Positions 52,298 through 59,458 of a stretch of 64,000 nt of DNA are shown here, one piece after another. Position 1 is the first letter of the stretch. Each line of letters opens with the position of its first letter. Location: assembly GCF_042683685.1 (NCBI RefSeq), contig NZ_JBHUOP010000001.1, positions 372,001 to 436,000 on the forward strand. The letters run 5' to 3'. The notes under the pieces are model-generated. The model was not told the DNA's origin and did no database searches. It saw only the letters and a program-made list of their open reading frames with translations. A program made the translations under genes and the position numbers. Origin of the DNA: Timonella corticicola. Lineage in GTDB: Bacteria; Actinomycetota; Actinomycetes; Actinomycetales; Cellulomonadaceae.

Positions 52298-52962
52298 GAC
52301 TGTTCGGCTTCCGGTGCGTGGGTGAGGATACGTTCGACCGTGGTGACGTCGGCTGCATGCACCAGAACGTGTAGAATATCGCCTTCTTGGAGCACGGTTG
52401 TCGAGTCCACGATCTGCCCGGTTCCGTAGCGTGAGACAAACGCGGTGCGCGCACCCGTCACGGAATCGAGCTTGGTGATGGAGACGCCGTACCAGTCGGG
52501 GTGCACGTCGAACTGACACAGGCGCACGTTTCCGGACGGGTCACGGTACTCGTCAGTCGCACCGAGCGGCAACATCCGACGTAACACCTGGTCGGAGGTC
52601 CACCGGACCGTCGCGACCGTGGAGATCCCCAGCCGTTGGAAGATCTCGGCGCGCTGAGTGTCGTAGATACGCGCCACCACGTGCTCGACCCCGAACTTCT
52701 CACGTGCTACTCGAGCCGCGAGGATATTGGAGTTGTCGCCATCGGACACGGCAGCAAACGCGTAGCAGTCCTCGATGCCCGCCTGAATCAGTGTGTCTCG
52801 GTCAAAACCGACTCCGGTGACCTTCTTACCTCCGAACTCGGGATGCAACCTGCGGAAGGAATCAGGATTGTGGTCGACCACCGCAACTGAGTGGCCGTAA
52901 CTTTCGAGTGACTGCGCGAGCGTGGCACCAACGCGCCCGCATCCCATGATGATGAAGTGCAC
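52294..52962 (-). CDS. TrkA-family potassium uptake regulator (first of pair)
   Basis: 222-aa RCK-type protein, paralogous to the next gene. The Rossmann motif is FIIMGCGRVGATLAQSLESYGHSVAVVDHNPDSF, giving G-x-G-x-x-G and the Asp for ribose binding. The TrkA-C domain is the last ~80 residues (GVSITKLDSV...ILHVLVHAADVTTVERIL). Start is GTG at 52962. The two trkA genes form an operon as in other actinobacteria (ceoB/ceoC), diverging from the APC permease gene with 70 bases between starts. Confidence 0.9.
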   Translation of the reverse strand: MHFIIMGCGRVGATLAQSLESYGHSVAVVDHNPDSFRRLHPEFGGKKVTGVGFDRDTLIQAGIEDCYAFAAVSDGDNSNILAARVAREKFGVEHVVARIYDTQRAEIFQRLGISTVATVRWTSDQVLRRMLPLGATDEYRDPSGNVRLCQFDVHPDWYGVSITKLDSVTGARTAFVSRYGTGQIVDSTTVLQEGDILHVLVHAADVTTVERILTHAPEAEQS

Positions 52963-53018
52963 AGCCCAAACGCTACCGCAAACTGCTCGCAGAGGTAACG
53001 GAAACGCGAAAACAGGCA

Positions 53019-53024
53019 TAGCAT
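53019..53024 (+). promoter_or_regulatory. -10 box of APC permease gene
   Basis: TAGCAT ends 8 bases before the GTG at 53033, fitting a leaderless transcript. Confidence 0.4.
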
Positions 53025-53032
53025 TGCTAAAC

Positions 53033-55057
53033 GTGTCGGACATTACTGATGCGGCCAAGCGGCTTCTGCTTGGCCGTCCCGTGAGTAGCGAGTTTGTTAA
53101 TCAGGCTGTGCTGCCAAAGCGTATAGCGCTCCCGGTGTTCTCCTCGGATGCGCTGTCCTCGGTTGCCTACGCGCCAGACGAAATTCTGTTGACCCTCGCC
53201 CTCGCAGGCACGAGTGCACTGATCTGGTCTCCGTGGATCGGCGCCGTTGTTCTTCTCGTTCTGTTGACTGTTGTCGCTTCCTACCGCCAAAACGTCTACG
53301 CCTACCCCAACGGTGGCGGCGACTACGAGGTCACGACCGAGAACCTGGGCAAGAAGGCAGGGTTGAGCGTAGCGAGTGCACTACTCGTGGATTATGTGCT
53401 GACCGTGGCCGTCTCGATCTCGTCGGCCTCCCAGTACGCGGCATCAGCCATCAGCGCTTTGCGCGGACACGAGACCATACTGGCAATCGGCATCATCATC
53501 GTACTCACCGTCATAAACCTGCGGGGCGTGCGGGAAGCCGGGCGAGCGTTCGCCATCCCCGTCTACCTGTTCATGGCTGCGATAGGCACACTTGCCATGG
53601 CCGGATTCTTCCAGTACCTCAGCGGAACACTCGGAACGGCACACAGCGCCGACTTCACGCTGGTCCCACAGGAGGCGTTCGACCAAGGCCTGACTGGGCT
53701 TGGGGGAGCGCTCCTCATCGCACGTGCCTTCGCCTCGGGAAGCGCCGCACTCACCGGTGTCGAAGCGATCTCGAACGGTGTGCCGTCGTTCAAGAAACCC
53801 AAATCCAAAAATGCCGCAACAACGCTGCTCCTGCTCGGCCTCATCTCGACGTTCATGTTCGCAACGATCCTGTTGCTCGCGCAGGCCACCGGCGTGAAGT
53901 TCGTGGAGGACCCGGCAACCCAACTGACCCTCAACGGAGCCCCCGTTGACCAGGGCTACATTCAGCATCCGGTCATCGCACAACTTGCAGAGGTCGTATT
54001 CTCCGGCACCCCGTGGCTGGTTTTCATTGTTTCCGCAGTTACCGGCATCATCCTGATGTTCGCCGCGAACACCGCGTTCAACGGGTTCCCGATCCTCGGC
54101 TCAATCCTGGCCAGAGACGGCTACCTACCACGTCAGATGCATAATCGTGGCGACCGCCTAGCGTTCTCCAACGGCATCATGACGCTTGCCGCAGGAGCGG
54201 TCGTGCTGGTCTGGATCTTCGACGCCCAAGTCACCCGACTCATCCAGCTCTACATCGTCGGTGTATTCGTCTCGTTCACGTTGTCCCAGCTCGGCATGGT
54301 CAAACACTGGACCGGCAAACTTCGCAAAGCCACGGATCCAATACAACGTCGGCGGATGCGGCGCTCGCGGGTCGTCAACGCCGCAGGCTTTGTCATGACC
54401 GGGGTTGTGTTGGTGGTGGTTCTGATCACCAAGTTCACGCACGGTGCCTGGATTACTCTTCTGGTGATGGCCGTGCTCTACATCGTCATGGGTGGGATCA
54501 GGAAACACTACGACTCGGTCGCAGAAGAACTGGATCTGGGCGAGGATATAGCGGGTGCCCGAGCCTTGCCCTCGCGGGTTCACGCGATCGTTCTGCTCTC
54601 GCAAATCCACAAACCCGCGATGCGCGCCGTGTCCTATGCGCGAGCCACCAGACCCTCGACCCTTGAGGCCCTCACCGTCGCCGTTGATGCCGAGGACACG
54701 GTCAGGCTGCGCAAGCGATGGGAAGCGCTTGAGATTCCGGTGCCATTGCGGGTGCTGAACTCGCCGTACCGGGAGATTACCCGTCCCGTATTGTCATACG
54801 TGCGTTCCATTCGCCGTCAAAGCCCGCGTGATCTGGTGGTCGTTTACATTCCCGAGTACGTGGTCGGACACTGGTGGGAGCAGTTGCTGCACAACCAATC
54901 AGCGGCGCGCCTCAAGTCGCGTCTCCTGTTCACTCCCGGCGTGGTCGTTTCCTCGGTTCCGTGGCAACTCTCGTCGGCGGAAAACCAGGGCGTTGAAACA
55001 ACCTACTTCGAACAGTCTGGGCAGCCGCGCGCCATCGAAGATCGGCGCCGGAGATAG
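53033..55057 (+). CDS. APC-superfamily permease (amino acid or potassium type)
   Basis: 674 aa. About twelve membrane helices (residues 45-490) are followed by a ~180-residue cytosolic domain. The front SSDALSSVAYAPDEILLTLALAG and the helix pattern match the amino acid permease/KUP-like APC proteins found beside trkA genes. YPNGGGDYEVTTENLG is a well-conserved loop. The C-terminal part (HAIVLLSQIHKPAMRAVSYAR ... LVVVYIPEYVVGHWWEQLLHNQSA) is a conserved soluble regulatory domain. Context with two TrkA proteins suggests a link to potassium, but the substrate is unproven. GTG start. Confidence 0.85.
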   Translation: MSDITDAAKRLLLGRPVSSEFVNQAVLPKRIALPVFSSDALSSVAYAPDEILLTLALAGTSALIWSPWIGAVVLLVLLTVVASYRQNVYAYPNGGGDYEVTTENLGKKAGLSVASALLVDYVLTVAVSISSASQYAASAISALRGHETILAIGIIIVLTVINLRGVREAGRAFAIPVYLFMAAIGTLAMAGFFQYLSGTLGTAHSADFTLVPQEAFDQGLTGLGGALLIARAFASGSAALTGVEAISNGVPSFKKPKSKNAATTLLLLGLISTFMFATILLLAQATGVKFVEDPATQLTLNGAPVDQGYIQHPVIAQLAEVVFSGTPWLVFIVSAVTGIILMFAANTAFNGFPILGSILARDGYLPRQMHNRGDRLAFSNGIMTLAAGAVVLVWIFDAQVTRLIQLYIVGVFVSFTLSQLGMVKHWTGKLRKATDPIQRRRMRRSRVVNAAGFVMTGVVLVVVLITKFTHGAWITLLVMAVLYIVMGGIRKHYDSVAEELDLGEDIAGARALPSRVHAIVLLSQIHKPAMRAVSYARATRPSTLEALTVAVDAEDTVRLRKRWEALEIPVPLRVLNSPYREITRPVLSYVRSIRRQSPRDLVVVYIPEYVVGHWWEQLLHNQSAARLKSRLLFTPGVVVSSVPWQLSSAENQGVETTYFEQSGQPRAIEDRRRR

Positions 55058-55206
55058 CGACAGTGAGCGTAACGGAGTGTGGGAATCTCGCGGAGCGGGT
55101 TCCTGTCGCACCGTAGCGGACGACGTTATCGACCAATGGCCCTGATATGGCCACCCGACCAGCTGACGGGGGGACTCGTCGGCAATAGGGATGTGCGTTA
55201 ACGCAC

Positions 55207-55227
55207 GCCTGCGGGCCCGCCGCAGGC
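55207..55227 (+). terminator. Hairpin between permease and RNA methyltransferase genes
   Basis: Perfect 8-bp arms GCCTGCGG/CCGCAGGC with a 5-base loop. There is no T-run, so terminator function is uncertain. It ends 14 bases before the -10 box of the next gene. Confidence 0.4.
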
Positions 55228-55240
55228 CAGCGTAACCTGA

Positions 55241-55246
55241 GATAAT
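55241..55246 (+). promoter_or_regulatory. -10 box of TrmA-like gene
   Basis: GATAAT ends 6 bases before the GTG at 55253. Confidence 0.45.
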
Positions 55247-55252
55247 GGTGGA

Positions 55253-56536
55253 GTGAACACGACGCCAGAACCTGCCGCACGTCCATCCGATCTCATCGAG
55301 CTTGAAGTGGGTCCCGTAGCGCACGGTGGCCACTGCGTTGCACGGCACGATGGCCGTGTCGTGTTCGTACGCCATGCCCTGCCGGGGGAGAAGGTGCTGG
55401 CGCGGCTGACGGACTCTGGTGAGTCCGCAAAGTTTTGGCGGGCCGATGCCGTTTGTGTGCTTGTAGCTTCACCCGACCGCGTTGCGCCAACCTGGCGCGA
55501 GGCTGGAGCCGGGGGAGTCGGCGGCGGTGAACTGTCGCACGTTTCCCTCGCGGGACAGCGCGCCTGGAAGGCCGCGGTCGTTGAGGAGCAGTTGCAGCGC
55601 CTCGCCAAGATCGAACGGTCGGTCACGGTAGAGGCCGCGCCTGGCGACGAGGAGCGAGGTGGCCTCGGATATCGCACCCGGTTCGATCTGATTGTCGACG
55701 AGTCTGGTCGCGCTGGCATGCGCGCCTTCCGTTCGCATGACATCAAGCCGCTGACAACGATGCCCCTCGCAACGCCCGAGGCGCTCGAACTCGCTGCAGA
55801 ACACCGGGTGTTTGACCGCCAGTGGCAGCCAGGAACCCGCCTCGAAGTGGTCCAACCGGCGAACGGAAGCACCGGTGTGGTGCTGATCGATGGCGAGCCA
55901 GAACGTAAGGGTTACGCTGACCCGCGCCCAAACGCGAAGCGGAACGTCACCGAAACGGTGAGCGTTGATGGTGTTGGGCATGAATACCGGGTCACCGCTG
56001 CAGGGTTCTGGCAGGTACACCGCGAAGCGCCAGCCTTGCTCGCACAGACCGTTTTGGATCTTGCCCGCCACGACGGTTTCGATCTTGAAGACGCGACCGT
56101 AGTTGACCTGTACTCCGGTGCTGGGCTGTTCTCGCTTCCGCTCGCACACGCAGTCGGACAGGTTGGCCGTGTCGTTGCTATCGAAGGCGATGAGCGAGCC
56201 TGCCGTGATGCACGGCGTAATCTGCACGCACACGAACAGGCTGAGGTACATGTCGGTGATGTCGCACAGGTTCTGGCCGACCGTGACCACGGTGCGATGG
56301 CAGGGGCTGACGTTGTCGTCATGGATCCACCTCGTGCCGGAGCGGGCAAGAAGGTTGTAGACCAGGTTGCCGATCTCGGTGCTGACCGCGTTATCTACGT
56401 TGCCTGCGACCCCGCAGCATTGGCTCGTGACATCTCCTACTTCGCTGAGCACGGATACTCACTCACCGATCTGCGCGCCTACGATGTTTTCCCAATGACC
56501 CATCACGTGGAGTGCGTGGCGCTGCTGACGCGGTAG
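55253..56536 (+). CDS. TrmA/RlmCD-like RNA (uracil-5-)-methyltransferase
   Basis: SAM-dependent methyltransferase of the TrmA/RumA family, forming 5-methyluridine in tRNA or rRNA. In 427 aa, residues 10-65 are a TRAM RNA-binding domain (LEVGPVAHGGHCVARHDGRVVFVRHALPGE). The catalytic domain has FWQVHREAP, SAM motif DLYSGAGLFSLPLA, the DPPRAGAG motif, the nucleophile Cys in YVACDPAALARD and the end MTHHVECVALL. The N-terminal iron-sulfur cysteines of RumA are absent. It is the last chromosomal gene before the prophage, so its 3' side may mark the insertion site. Confidence 0.92.
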   Translation: MNTTPEPAARPSDLIELEVGPVAHGGHCVARHDGRVVFVRHALPGEKVLARLTDSGESAKFWRADAVCVLVASPDRVAPTWREAGAGGVGGGELSHVSLAGQRAWKAAVVEEQLQRLAKIERSVTVEAAPGDEERGGLGYRTRFDLIVDESGRAGMRAFRSHDIKPLTTMPLATPEALELAAEHRVFDRQWQPGTRLEVVQPANGSTGVVLIDGEPERKGYADPRPNAKRNVTETVSVDGVGHEYRVTAAGFWQVHREAPALLAQTVLDLARHDGFDLEDATVVDLYSGAGLFSLPLAHAVGQVGRVVAIEGDERACRDARRNLHAHEQAEVHVGDVAQVLADRDHGAMAGADVVVMDPPRAGAGKKVVDQVADLGADRVIYVACDPAALARDISYFAEHGYSLTDLRAYDVFPMTHHVECVALLTR

Positions 56537-56705
56537 GTTCCATTACGTCGCTCTGCGCTTCAATAGGCTTGTGAACTGTGGTTATGCTGATTCTGTTTGA
56601 GTGTCAGTATGTCGCTTGAGTCTCAGGGCGGTTTCAATTTGTGGCGCATATTCGGCGCATACGGATGGTTTTGAACGCTCGTGGCGCATCAGCGGCGCAC
56701 AAAAT
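56537..56705. other. Host-prophage junction region
   Basis: Between the last host gene and the phage lysis genes. It holds two pairs of GGCGCA(T/C) repeats: 56643-56649 and 56654-56660, then 56683-56689 and 56694-56700. Members of each pair start 11 bases apart and the pairs start 40 bases apart. This spacing resembles arm-type binding sites of a tyrosine integrase. The crossover core itself, and the other att end, cannot be identified here. No tRNA gene is seen. Confidence 0.4.
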
Positions 56706-56743
56706 CAGCCCCAACCTTCCGGTGTCCCGAAAGGTTGGGGCTG
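56706..56743 (-). terminator. Terminator of prophage lysis operon
   Basis: 13-bp arms (56706-56718 and 56731-56743) with a 12-base loop that can pair further. On the minus strand it is followed by ATTTTG. It lies about 35 bases past the holin stop. Confidence 0.75.
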
Positions 56744-56776
56744 GTATGTTTCCTGGCATATTTTCACCAGCGATTT

Positions 56777-56995
56777 TCACTCGTGGTTGGTAGCACCACC
56801 ACGGACCGCCACCGAGGTGAGCACCGACAGTAGCGCGTACGAGCCCGCCAGCGAGAGCACTCCACCCCAGCCGACATCCACGATGCCGGTCGTGTCGAGC
56901 GCTGCGCTACCGAGGATGCCTTGAGCGAGCGAGGATATCGCACGGTCTGCGGTATCCACCCAGAACGCCTTGGACGCGAATTTCGATGATTTCAT
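56777..56995 (-). CDS. Phage holin (r1t type)
   Basis: 72-aa membrane protein that would form the hole releasing the endolysin. The pattern WVDTADRAISSLAQGILG, then LDTTGIVDVGWGGVLSLAGSYALLSVLTSVAV, has two hydrophobic helices and the Val-Asp-Val-x-W turn typical of r1t-type holins of actinophages. The charged tail is short (RGGATNHE). It lies 7 bases after the endolysin stop, and is the last gene of the phage's late operon. The start ATG at 56995 is chosen over a longer shadow frame. Confidence 0.85.
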   Translation of the reverse strand: MKSSKFASKAFWVDTADRAISSLAQGILGSAALDTTGIVDVGWGGVLSLAGSYALLSVLTSVAVRGGATNHE

Positions 56996-57002
56996 GATGT
57001 GC

Positions 57003-57857
57003 CTACTTCCAGAGGTTGAGGTTGAGGGACTTCTGTAGCGCCTTGATAGTGCGCGGACCAAGAACGCCATCCACCTTGAGTGGACCGTCCTTGAGGACAA
57101 ACTTCGCGGCAGCACCGCTCGTGCGTGCGTGCCACACGTTGAGCAGCTTTTGGAGCGCCATGACCGTGCGCTTATCCAGACGAGCGGTCAGGTCGAGTGG
57201 GCGCTTGAGCTTGAAGCCGCCCTTCCCGTTCTTGCCATTGAGTCGGTACTGCAAACGGGTGCAGGACTTGGCGGCAAAATCACCGTCCGGATCGAGGACA
57301 CCTAACTGGATCTGCCACTGAGTGCAGGTTGGCTTGTCCAGTGTGCCGTTGACCTTGAGCTTGCTGGTCTTCATCCGGTCAGCAGATGAGTTGTACACCC
57401 AATGCCAGGGCTCGTTGACGCTGCGGCCCTCGGTGTTGGTCCAGCCGTAGGCAGGTCCATGCTGTGCAAGCCACGTGTACTGAGCGGAAGTGAAACTACC
57501 GAAACCAATCGTGGTGTTGACATCGATCGCCAGGCCAAGGCCGTGGTTGGAATAGCCCGGTTGCGCTGCCACGGCGACGCCGAGTTTCTTGTGCCAGGTC
57601 TTACCGTTCCAAGTCTTGATGCCGCCGTTGGCGTAGGTGTTGCCGGAACGTGGAGTGAAGTCGTAGCGGGCGAGGAAGATCGATTCTTGCTGGGCGTAGG
57701 TACGGTAGCCCTGGGTGAGACGTAGTTCGTACCCGAATTCGCGTGTGAACGCGGCGTTGAGGCGCTCATAAGAGTTGCGTGCGGCTTTACGCAGGGTGTG
57801 ACCGTTTGAGGTCTTAGACAAGAGCGACTGGATGAGTCGCCCGTTGAGGATAGACAT
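57003..57857 (-). CDS. Phage endolysin, M15 D-Ala-D-Ala/L-Ala-D-Glu peptidase
   Basis: 284-aa cell-wall peptidase. The zinc site is H105 and D112 in SNHGLGLAID and H152 in EPWHWV, the VanY/ply500-like M15 pattern; the catalytic Glu149 precedes the last ligand. LTQGYRTYAQQESIF near 48 is also conserved. The C-terminal half (about 165-284) contains two short peptidoglycan-binding-like repeats, each ending with a T-(V/I)-(M/K)-A-L-Q-K helix, the latter LKVDGVLGPRTIKALQKSLN. It presumably binds the host wall. No signal peptide; release would need the holin encoded next. Confidence 0.92.
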   Translation of the reverse strand: MSILNGRLIQSLLSKTSNGHTLRKAARNSYERLNAAFTREFGYELRLTQGYRTYAQQESIFLARYDFTPRSGNTYANGGIKTWNGKTWHKKLGVAVAAQPGYSNHGLGLAIDVNTTIGFGSFTSAQYTWLAQHGPAYGWTNTEGRSVNEPWHWVYNSSADRMKTSKLKVNGTLDKPTCTQWQIQLGVLDPDGDFAAKSCTRLQYRLNGKNGKGGFKLKRPLDLTARLDKRTVMALQKLLNVWHARTSGAAAKFVLKDGPLKVDGVLGPRTIKALQKSLNLNLWK

Positions 57858-57887
57858 GGCGTGCCTTTCTGTGTCAGGGCATGAAAA

Positions 57888-57913
57888 AACCCGTCACTAC
57901 CTAGTGACGGGTT
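57888..57913 (-). terminator. Terminator overlapping the stop codon of the XhlA-like gene
   Basis: Perfect 12-bp arms (57888-57899 and 57902-57913) with a 2-base centre, followed on the minus strand by TTTTTTC. The stop codon (57912-57914) lies inside the stem. It would separate tail-gene transcription from the endolysin and holin unless an antiterminator acts. Confidence 0.88.
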
Positions 57914-58205
57914 ATTTGAGGATGAAGGTTATGAGGATCGGTATTGCGGCGCCGATCACGGCCCACACGATTTTGGGGAGCCATGCGTTCGCGTCGTTCT
58001 CAGCATCGATCTCATCGACCTTGGCAGCGAGTTTCTCGTAGTCATCGCGGGGCACGTGATCGCGTTCGAGGGACCTTAAACGGATTTCGTGGTCTTTGAC
58101 GTTGCGCTCCACCCAGTCAATGTGTGGTGAGAGCTTGGCGTTGAGTTCAGCGATCTGCACGGTGAGGTCCACTGCCCATTTTGGAAGGAGGTTGTCATCG
58201 CTCAT
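57912..58205 (-). CDS. XhlA-like phage membrane protein (holin-associated)
   Basis: 97 aa from the ATG at 58205, with GGAGG 6 bases before. It has a coiled-coil front (LNAKLSPHIDWVERNVKDHEIRLRSLERDH..EKLAAKVDEIDAEND) and one C-terminal membrane helix (LPKIVWAVIGAAIPILITFIL). This is the layout of XhlA-type haemolysis/holin partners encoded beside phage endolysins. It lies between the tail-tip gene and the endolysin. Its start is only 38 bases from the left inverted repeat, outside the invertible segment. Confidence 0.75.
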   Translation of the reverse strand: MSDDNLLPKWAVDLTVQIAELNAKLSPHIDWVERNVKDHEIRLRSLERDHVPRDDYEKLAAKVDEIDAENDANAWLPKIVWAVIGAAIPILITFILK

Positions 58206-58243
58206 ATCGCCTCCTTTCATGTTTGTGCAGGTAGGAAGGTTTG

Positions 58244-58286
58244 CCGAGAATGCATATTATGTACGACTCAACGGAGCCTGGAGAAT
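58244..58286 (+). repeat. Left arm of 43-bp inverted repeat (invertible segment)
   Basis: Begins CCGAGAATGCATATTATG and ends GAGCCTGGAGAAT. It is identical over all 43 bases to the reverse complement of 59009-59051 and different immediately beyond each end. It encodes NAYYVRLNGAWR in the silent cassette. Confidence 0.95.
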
Positions 58287-58623
58287 GGCGTTTTCCGCTA
58301 AGTCATCAGCCCTAACAATCGTGGCGGGTACGGGCTACTACACACCTACCGCCTACCTAGAAGGCCAGTTCGTGAGCCTGGACGGAGCAGTTGGAATGGC
58401 GGGCACCGTGGCCATCGCTGCTAATGCGTGGACACCAATCGCGACACTAGACACTGATATGCGTCCCGCGAAATACCAGTACTATCCAGGGAACGTCGCC
58501 GGGGCATCTAACCAGGCAGGATCTGGCATTCGCGTAAGCACCAATGGAGTAATTGAAGTGTTCTTCATCAACGCCACCAGTTCATATATGCCGTTGAGCG
58601 GCATCCGATTCAAACGTGCATGA
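58244..58623 (+). CDS. Silent alternative C-terminal cassette of the tail-tip protein
   Basis: An open frame on the opposite strand to all other phage genes. It begins in the left inverted repeat with ENAYYVRLNGAWR, exactly the sequence found at residues 63-75 of the tail-tip protein, and continues for about 112 residues with a different domain (YLEGQF, AGTVAIAANAWTPIATL, DMRPAKYQYYPGNVAG, VSTNGVIEVFFIN). It has no ribosome site or promoter of its own. Its stop (58621-58623) lies 3 bases from the stop of the expressed C-terminus, tail to tail. After inversion it would be read in frame from the tail-tip start. Confidence 0.85.
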
Positions 58624-59008
58624 GGCTTACGACAACGAGTAGTCAAGCGGGAAAAACCATGCCTGGGACTTGTCAACCGTCACGCCAGGAATACCGTGGG
58701 TGACGGTCACATTCCCTGTGCTGAGGTTGGCATCAGCACGCGCGAACGCCGTTTTTACACCTGTCTGGACAATTGCAAACTGCTGGGTGACCCCAGAGCC
58801 ATTGCGCCATCCCTCGGGCATGGAGAACGCGATTGAGTCCGTGAAATTACCGGCAGCGTTGGGAACGATGTCATCCCCGGTACGCTCACACACGACCACA
58901 CCATGGACACGATTTCCTTCACGCTTCAGCCGGTAAGAACTGATGCTCCACCCTGTCTGAGCAGCAATAGCAATCCCAGAGGTTAGCCATCCGGTGTCTG
59001 AGTATGCG
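58287..59008. mobile_element. Invertible DNA segment carrying two alternative tail-protein C-termini
   Basis: 722 bp flanked by the 43-bp perfect inverted repeats. It holds the expressed C-terminus (minus strand, 58627-59008) and the silent C-terminus (plus strand, 58287-58623) back to back. Inversion exchanges them while leaving the N-terminal 75 codons and the downstream genes intact. The layout is that of phage tail-fibre switches such as the G and C segments of Mu and P1. No invertase gene is in the window. That inversion takes place is inferred, not observed. Confidence 0.8.
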
Positions 59009-59235
59009 ATTCTCCAGGCTCCGTTGAGTCGTACATAATATGCATTCTCGGATTCGACGTAGCAGACCTCACCATCATTAGGCGATGGATTAGCTGCGTT
59101 GCGTGCCGCGAGCGTCGCATAACGCTGGACGACGGTCTTCTCGATCTCGTTAACCAGGGTCATCAAATCTTCGGGAATGTCGTTAGCCTCATCAGGCTCT
59201 GGGATAGGGAAACCTTGCAGGTCAGTTTGTGCCAT
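58627..59235 (-). CDS. Phage tail-tip / receptor-binding protein with switchable C-terminus
   Basis: 202 aa as currently arranged. Residues 1-75 are constant: an acidic PIPEPDEANDIPEDLMTLVNEIEK helix that probably joins the baseplate, then LAARNAANPSPNDGEVCYVESENAYYVRLNGAWR, common in actinophage tail proteins. Codons 62-76 lie in the right inverted repeat. Residues 76-202 form the variable domain (strand-rich, WSISSYRLKREGNRVHGVVVCERTG ... AWFFPLDYSLS), which is likely to meet the host surface. Its start overlaps the preceding small gene by 14 bases. The receptor-binding role is inferred from position and from the switch. Confidence 0.8.
   Translation of the reverse strand: MAQTDLQGFPIPEPDEANDIPEDLMTLVNEIEKTVVQRYATLAARNAANPSPNDGEVCYVESENAYYVRLNGAWRIAYSDTGWLTSGIAIAAQTGWSISSYRLKREGNRVHGVVVCERTGDDIVPNAAGNFTDSIAFSMPEGWRNGSGVTQQFAIVQTGVKTAFARADANLSTGNVTVTHGIPGVTVDKSQAWFFPLDYSLS
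59009..59051 (-). repeat. Right arm of 43-bp inverted repeat (invertible segment)
   Basis: Exact reverse complement of 58244-58286, located inside the tail-tip coding sequence (codons 62-76). Reading phase is the same in both arms, so either C-terminus joins the constant part in frame. Confidence 0.95.
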
Positions 59236-59449
59236 GGTCGGTGGCCTCTCTGGGTGGTTCTGGATAGTCCACGCCGGTCGCGTAGACAGCGGTTTCGGTC
59301 AAGGTCAGAGCCTTTACCGTTTCGGGGTTGTAGCCGAGTTCCTCGCAGATTCGGGCAAAGGAAAAGCCCACCGGAATATCAGGTGGGCTTTCGCTCGATT
59401 CATCTGGTGTCTCTTCGGGTAGAGAATCGGGGTCTTCGCTGGTTGTCAT
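59222..59449 (-). CDS. Small acidic phage protein
   Basis: 75 aa. The first ~28 residues are Ser/Pro/Glu-rich (DSLPEETPDESSESPPD). A helical part follows: GFSFARICEELGYNPETVKALTLTETAVYATGVDYP. It lies between the spike-like gene (9 bases away) and the tail-tip gene, which it overlaps by 14 bases in another frame. I do not recognise a family. Its place suggests a small tail or chaperone protein. Confidence 0.65.
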   Translation of the reverse strand: MTTSEDPDSLPEETPDESSESPPDIPVGFSFARICEELGYNPETVKALTLTETAVYATGVDYPEPPREATDHGTN

Positions 59450-59458
59450 GGGTCCTCC

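Noticed and set aside
55469..56452. 327-codon open frame opposite the TrmA-like gene
   Set aside because: Antisense shadow of a gene with clear methyltransferase motifs; composition is implausible.
56562..56700. Short minus-strand frame of about 35 codons in the junction region
   Set aside because: It overlaps the phased repeats, has no ribosome site and resembles no integrase end; treated as non-coding.
58096..58243. Plus-strand extension upstream of the silent cassette
   Set aside because: This part of the long plus-strand frame is antisense to the XhlA-like gene; only the segment from the inverted repeat onward is meaningful.
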